Both the position numbers and the translations under genes were made by a program. 64,000 bases of DNA from JBFWRI01 sp050248995 (lineage in GTDB: Bacteria; Pseudomonadota; Alphaproteobacteria; JAIXQD01), in the NCBI GenBank assembly GCA_050248995.1, contig JBFWRI010000008.1, positions 1 to 64,000 on the forward strand. Reading direction: 5' to 3'. The notes below the pieces were generated by a model. The model was given only the letters and a program-made list of their open reading frames with translations. It was not told the DNA's origin and ran no database searches. Shown here in pieces: positions 60,566 to 64,000 of the stretch (position 1 is its first letter; every line of letters starts with the position of its first letter).

Positions 60566-60823
60566 TTATTTGCCGGCTTTGTTCGCGGTACGCGCGAGCT
60601 TTGACTGACGGCGAGCGGCCGTGTTCTTGTGCAGGATGCCGCGCTTTGCTGCGCGCTGAACCAGCTTGTCGGCTGTTTTCAGAGCTGTTGTTGCTGTTTT
60701 TTTGTCTGTGGCGGTCTCAACCTTCTTTGAAGCCGTGCGCAAAGCTGCCTTGCGTGACTTGTTGCGTGCCGTACGCTTGATGGTTTGACGGGCGCGCTTT
60801 TTGGCTGATTTGTGGTTGGCCAT
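60566..60823 (-). CDS. rpsT: 30S ribosomal protein S20
   Basis: 85 residues, normal length for bS20. The start MANHKSAKKRARQTIKR and the highly basic, helical, Ala/Lys/Arg-rich composition are diagnostic. It binds 16S rRNA in the small subunit. GGAATTC precedes the ATG. rpsT sits next to dnaA in many alphaproteobacteria. It is encoded on the same strand as dnaA, with 378 bp between. Downstream AT-rich DNA holds an inverted repeat but no typical terminator. Confidence 0.96.
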   Translation of the reverse strand: MANHKSAKKRARQTIKRTARNKSRKAALRTASKKVETATDKKTATTALKTADKLVQRAAKRGILHKNTAARRQSKLARTANKAGK

Positions 60824-60908
60824 AGAAAGAATTCCTTGTGTTCGTTGGATATGTTTAAGACAGGAACGCGATTTAGCCGATTTTGACGCCCAAGGTCAAG
60901 CGTAGCGA

Positions 60909-61739
60909 TTATGACTGTTTGACTGGGCAGAAATACGATGACCTGCCGCCCTGAACGATTTTTTTGACCTGCTTTTTGCCCCGGCAGGTGCAGCCCGGGC
61001 AGGGCTGGTTTTCGCGGTCATAAACAGCAAAACGATCCTGAAAATATCCAAGTTCTCCATTGGCTTGCACATAATTGCGCATGCTGGTTCCCCCAGCCTT
61101 CAGGGCAGCGTTCAGGACCTTTTTAATGGCGGGCACAAGCTTCTTTATTTCGGTGCGTGTGATTTTCCCACCTGGCCGTGTCGGGCGGATGCCGGCGTGG
61201 AATAACGCTTCCGAGACGTAAATGTTGCCCAACCCGGCTACGACTCGTTGGTCAAGCAGCAGGTTTTTGATTGGCGCCTTTTTACCCGCCAAGGTTGTAA
61301 GCATGTGCTCGACAGTCAGTCCGCCCAAAGGTTCGGGACCGATCGCGCGCAGCAGTTTGTGCGTGCCGTGCGCAGTGATCGGCATCAGGTCCATCACACC
61401 GAAGCGGCGCGGGTCGTTGAACGCAATGCGTTTGTTGTTGTCGAGCGTGAAGATAATATGGTCGTGTTTCTCGGGCTCGGCTTTTGCACTCACCTGTGTC
61501 ATGCGGCCCGACATGCCAAGATGGACCAGCAGCGTTTCGCCGCTATCAAGGTTCAGCAGGATGTACTTGGCGCGTCGGGTGATTGATAGGATGCGCGTGC
61601 CTGCCAGCCGCGCGGCGAATTTCGGCGGCAATGGAAAGCGCAGCTTTTTGGTGCGGACATCCACCGCTTTCAGGCGGCGCCCTTCCATTAGCGTGCGCAG
61701 GCCGCGGATTGTGGTTTCAACTTCGGGGAGTTCGGGCAT
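60909..61739 (-). CDS. mutM: Formamidopyrimidine-DNA glycosylase (Fpg/MutM), altered zinc finger
   Basis: 277 residues. The catalytic N-terminus MPELPEVETTIRGL (Pro1 nucleophile after Met removal, and the glutamates) fixes the start; an open frame running upstream to 62054 is rejected. The helix-two-turn-helix follows, with GLGNIYVSEALFHAGIRPTR. The C-terminal zinc finger is visible (QPCPGCTC and SSYFCPVK), but where the last Cys normally falls (CPxC) this protein has Lys, so the metal site is incomplete or rearranged. It removes oxidised purines and works with MutY. Confidence 0.94.
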   Translation of the reverse strand: MPELPEVETTIRGLRTLMEGRRLKAVDVRTKKLRFPLPPKFAARLAGTRILSITRRAKYILLNLDSGETLLVHLGMSGRMTQVSAKAEPEKHDHIIFTLDNNKRIAFNDPRRFGVMDLMPITAHGTHKLLRAIGPEPLGGLTVEHMLTTLAGKKAPIKNLLLDQRVVAGLGNIYVSEALFHAGIRPTRPGGKITRTEIKKLVPAIKKVLNAALKAGGTSMRNYVQANGELGYFQDRFAVYDRENQPCPGCTCRGKKQVKKIVQGGRSSYFCPVKQS

Positions 61740-61745
61740 AGACGA

Positions 61746-63203
61746 GTGATAGCCAATTTGGTACAAAAGTTCATGCAAAAAAGGGCACTCGATCAGGTGG
61801 TTCTGGAGCTGCTGGCGGTGGCCGAAAGCGGCGATAAAGGCCGCCAGAACGAGCTGTTTGCCGCCCTGAAGGCCGAATGCCCGGGGGCAGACCTGCCAAG
61901 CCTGATCGGGCTGGTGGCCGGGGCCCTGACCGAAAACGAAATCGACCTCAAAGCCGCGCTGGATGCCAAGCCGCAGCAGGATGCCGTCTTCCATCTGGCC
62001 CGTATGGTTTACCTGAGCCGTGCCCGTGTGGATCCGGCGGCGCGCGCCGCCCACGCTGCAGTGATTACAGATGATCTAAGGGCCGCCGCGACAGGAAGCC
62101 CCGACCTTCTGCTGGCGAAATTCCGTTACCTGCACCAGCGCATCACGCTGGGTGGCTGGGATGAAACCATGACGCCGCTGCTGGGTGATATACTGCAGTT
62201 CCCGCTGTCGCCGCGCGATGTGGAAACGCTGGGCGTAATCCTGTTCGGCGGCGGCGCCCTGCCGCAGGCGACCAAGTTGCTTAGCGAAGCGCTGCAGGCC
62301 GTGACCGGCAATGACAGCCGGCAGGTGCTGGGTTTTACACTGGTCACGGCGCTGATGGCGGCAGGTATGGCTCCGGCAGCCCAGCAATTACAGGCTTTAT
62401 TGCCGCAACCGGCCCCGCTGCCCTGGGCGCAGCCTTTGCCGGCCGATACTTATACGGGCCCGGCAGCGACGGTTGTGGTTACAACGCATATCAGCCCGAA
62501 TCTTGTATATTATAAAGACAGCGCGCCGCCGTCCGACCTGATGATCCGCACGACACTGGAAAGCTTTTACGGGCAGTTGCAGGGGCCGAAAGATTGGCCG
62601 GTGCTGATTTACTTTGATGAGCCGCGTGACCCGGCGCTGAAAGAACAGGCCGATGCGTACCGCGCGAAGCTGGAGCAGGTGGCTAAAGACTATAATGCGA
62701 CGCTATTGTGCCGCCCGGGTCTTGGCCTGCGCCAAAACCTTTTGGACGCACTGGGGCGCATTGCCACGCCGTATTACTTCTTCCTGGAACACGACTGGAC
62801 ATTTGCCGACCATGCGCCGCCGGTGATTGATTTGCTGATGGTGCTGGAAGCGCACCACGACCTGCACGCCCTGCGTTACAACTACAACTATAACCTGCTG
62901 ACCCGGCATGACCCGGTGCTGATGCCTGTGCCGTCAACGCTGCCGCTGCTGGCCAGCGCCCATTATTGCAACCACCCCGGCCTGATCCGTACGGCCAAAA
63001 TGAAGCGCGACTGGCTGCCGCTGCTGGCCGATACGCAATACGACGCCCACAACGGGGGCGCCGGCGGGGTGGAAGAAACCATTTATGCGGCAACGCTGAA
63101 GATTATCGAACAGCACGGTCTATTGCCGGCCATTGCTGCCATGGGTTGCGCCGTAATCGGCCAGCCGGGCGACTTGCCACGCGCCCTGCATTGGGGGATA
63201 TAA
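61746..63203 (+). CDS. Glycosyltransferase-like protein with helical N-terminal region
   Basis: 485 residues from GTG 61746; ATG 61773 is an alternative, and neither has a strong ribosome-binding site. The N-terminal 225 residues are Ala/Leu-rich helices, TPR-like in look (VAESGDKGRQNELFAALKAE, LLLAKFRYLHQRI). The C-terminal part has an alternating beta/alpha layout: ATVVVTTHISPNLVYY, WPVLIYFDEPRD, then NATLLCRPGLGLRQNLLDAL and YYFFLEHDWTFAD, where EHDW is in the place of the DxD metal motif of GT-A enzymes. The acceptor is unknown. It is divergent from mutM by only 6 bp, and followed by a hydrolase gene. Confidence 0.65.
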   Translation: MIANLVQKFMQKRALDQVVLELLAVAESGDKGRQNELFAALKAECPGADLPSLIGLVAGALTENEIDLKAALDAKPQQDAVFHLARMVYLSRARVDPAARAAHAAVITDDLRAAATGSPDLLLAKFRYLHQRITLGGWDETMTPLLGDILQFPLSPRDVETLGVILFGGGALPQATKLLSEALQAVTGNDSRQVLGFTLVTALMAAGMAPAAQQLQALLPQPAPLPWAQPLPADTYTGPAATVVVTTHISPNLVYYKDSAPPSDLMIRTTLESFYGQLQGPKDWPVLIYFDEPRDPALKEQADAYRAKLEQVAKDYNATLLCRPGLGLRQNLLDALGRIATPYYFFLEHDWTFADHAPPVIDLLMVLEAHHDLHALRYNYNYNLLTRHDPVLMPVPSTLPLLASAHYCNHPGLIRTAKMKRDWLPLLADTQYDAHNGGAGGVEETIYAATLKIIEQHGLLPAIAAMGCAVIGQPGDLPRALHWGI

Positions 63204-63208
63204 GGGAT

Positions 63209-63871
63209 ATGGAAAAGCACATCATTCTGTACTCGCATGGCTTCGGGGTTGATAAGACCGACCGCGGACTGTTTACCGATATTGCAGCTGCACTGCCCAA
63301 TGCTGAACATGTGATGTTCGATTACAATGATGTCGATACCAAAACCCGCAATATGACGATTAACCCACTGTCAGCTCAGGCGGTTAATTTGCAACGCCGT
63401 TATGATGATGTGGCTGCTCAAAATCCCGGCGCTGTGATTGACCTTGTTTGCCATTCGCAGGGATGCGTGGCCGCAGCCAAAGCTAATCTGAACGGCGTGC
63501 GCCGTATGGTTTTTCTGACTGCGCCTTCTGTTCTGAGCGTGAAGGACATGGTGGATCGCTTTGGCAGCAAGGCCGGGTCGTCGATTGACCTGAACGGCAT
63601 GTCGCAACTGGCCCGTGCTGACGGTACCACAACATATGTGCCACCGATTTACTGGCAGGAACTGGATGCGCTTGAGCCGATTAAGGACTACACGGTTATA
63701 GCTCCAAAGAACGACCTGACGATTATTCAGGCTGAAGAAGATCATGTGTTGGGCCGCGTTGAGTTAACCGGCGTACCGGCCAAGGTAAGCTTTATGCCGG
63801 GCGATCATAACTTTGATGGCGCCGCACGCCCTGCATTGGTGCAACGCGTGGCCGAGGTGCTACGTGTCTAA
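63209..63871 (+). CDS. Small alpha/beta-hydrolase-like protein
   Basis: 220 residues from ATG 63209, with AAGGG before it; the longer open frame lies inside the previous gene. HIILYSHGFG opens the fold; the nucleophile elbow is LVCHSQGCVAAAK (CHSQG, where the usual first Gly is Cys), with an acid later (near the APKNDL strand) and the His in PGDHNF. This makes a plausible Ser-Asp-His triad. The substrate is unknown. The gene begins 5 bp after the glycosyltransferase-like gene and overlaps the start of ubiE by 8 bp, so the three are co-transcribed. Confidence 0.72.
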   Translation: MEKHIILYSHGFGVDKTDRGLFTDIAAALPNAEHVMFDYNDVDTKTRNMTINPLSAQAVNLQRRYDDVAAQNPGAVIDLVCHSQGCVAAAKANLNGVRRMVFLTAPSVLSVKDMVDRFGSKAGSSIDLNGMSQLARADGTTTYVPPIYWQELDALEPIKDYTVIAPKNDLTIIQAEEDHVLGRVELTGVPAKVSFMPGDHNFDGAARPALVQRVAEVLRV

Positions 63872-64000
63872 TCCCGAAGAAAACTGGTTTGGATATGCGA
63901 AAGCTGCTGGAGCAGGCGATAAAACACGCCGTGTAAAAGCCGTCTTTGAAAGCGTGGCTGACAACTATGACATTATGAACGACCTGATGTCACTGGGCAT
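63864..64000 (+). CDS. ubiE: Ubiquinone/menaquinone methyltransferase UbiE, 3' end outside window
   Basis: 45 complete codons are visible from a GTG start: SNPEENWFGYAKAAGAGDK leads to RVKAVFESVADNYDIMNDLMSLG, the characteristic UbiE N-terminus. The enzyme C-methylates the quinone ring in the ubiquinone pathway. The start overlaps the last 8 bp of the hydrolase gene. The rest, including the SAM-binding motif, is off the right edge. The N-terminal stretch before RVKAVF is as in other alphaproteobacteria. Confidence 0.9.
   Translation, partial: MSNPEENWFGYAKAAGAGDKTRRVKAVFESVADNYDIMNDLMSLG

Noticed and set aside
60344..60608. Two small plus-strand frames upstream of dnaA
   Set aside because: They are built on poly-A/T tracts in the dnaA-rpsT gap and one overlaps rpsT; Lys/Phe-rich low complexity.
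61740..62054. N-terminal extension of the mutM frame
   Set aside because: Fpg must begin with MPELPEVE, because the Pro after Met is catalytic; the extension is antisense to the 61746 gene.

Overview
The window looks like a chromosomal segment of a free-living, flagellated, GC-rich alphaproteobacterium. The class assignment rests on several points: the flagellin-flbT-flaF cassette, which is alphaproteobacterial; the mutY / dciA / dsbA-like / smc block in the order usual for that class; perfect TTAA-N7-TTAA CtrA boxes and a cluster of GANTC sites; and dnaN, recF and gyrB in one operon near dnaA, rpsT and mutM. Fatty-acid oxidation genes, ETF-quinone oxidoreductase and aerobic class Ia ribonucleotide reductase indicate respiratory metabolism. 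I cannot fix the genus; a Rhodospirillales- or Micavibrionales-like lineage is a guess. No tRNA, rRNA, CRISPR array, insertion sequence or prophage was seen.

Layout. 0-4.6 kb: a tandem array of seven small exported or lipoprotein genes, most sharing a four-cysteine layout, of unknown function. 4.8-10 kb: a beta-oxidation operon (thiolase, two-domain hydratase/dehydrogenase, acyl-CoA dehydrogenase) ending in an interspersed hairpin repeat. 10.2-14.6 kb: an uncharacterised block with a small gene, a 518-residue protein and three tandem paralogues without signal peptides. 14.7-26 kb: smc, a DsbA-like protein, dciA, mutY, rnhB, uracil-DNA glycosylase and ETF-QO. 26.3-29.2 kb: two related porins, one of which carries segments resembling TonB-dependent-receptor plugs. 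29.5-38.3 kb: five large exported modular proteins, four of them sharing a cysteine-bearing domain of about 120 residues and three of them a conserved promoter/leader. 38.3-41.3 kb: nrdA-nrdB with a long regulatory region. 42.8-44.4 kb: chorismate mutase, GNAT, a DnaA-box/GANTC cluster and apaG. 46-48.9 kb: flagellin control region, flagellin, flbT, flaF. 48.8-60.2 kb: a minus-strand replication block reading dnaA, a small membrane ORF, dnaN, SBP, recF, gyrB, SBP, SBP and a TPR glycosyltransferase. 60.5-64 kb: rpsT, mutM, a glycosyltransferase-like protein, a small hydrolase and the start of ubiE.

The most unusual content is as follows. (1) Six membrane-anchored or lipoprotein paralogues of family-3 solute-binding proteins (SBPs), with no transporter genes, several fused by 1-bp start/stop overlaps into DNA replication and repair operons. 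(2) The modular exported protein family with its shared leader. (3) The porin carrying TonB-receptor-plug-like segments. (4) The four-cysteine exported array. All functions are inferred by reading the sequence; no database search was run.
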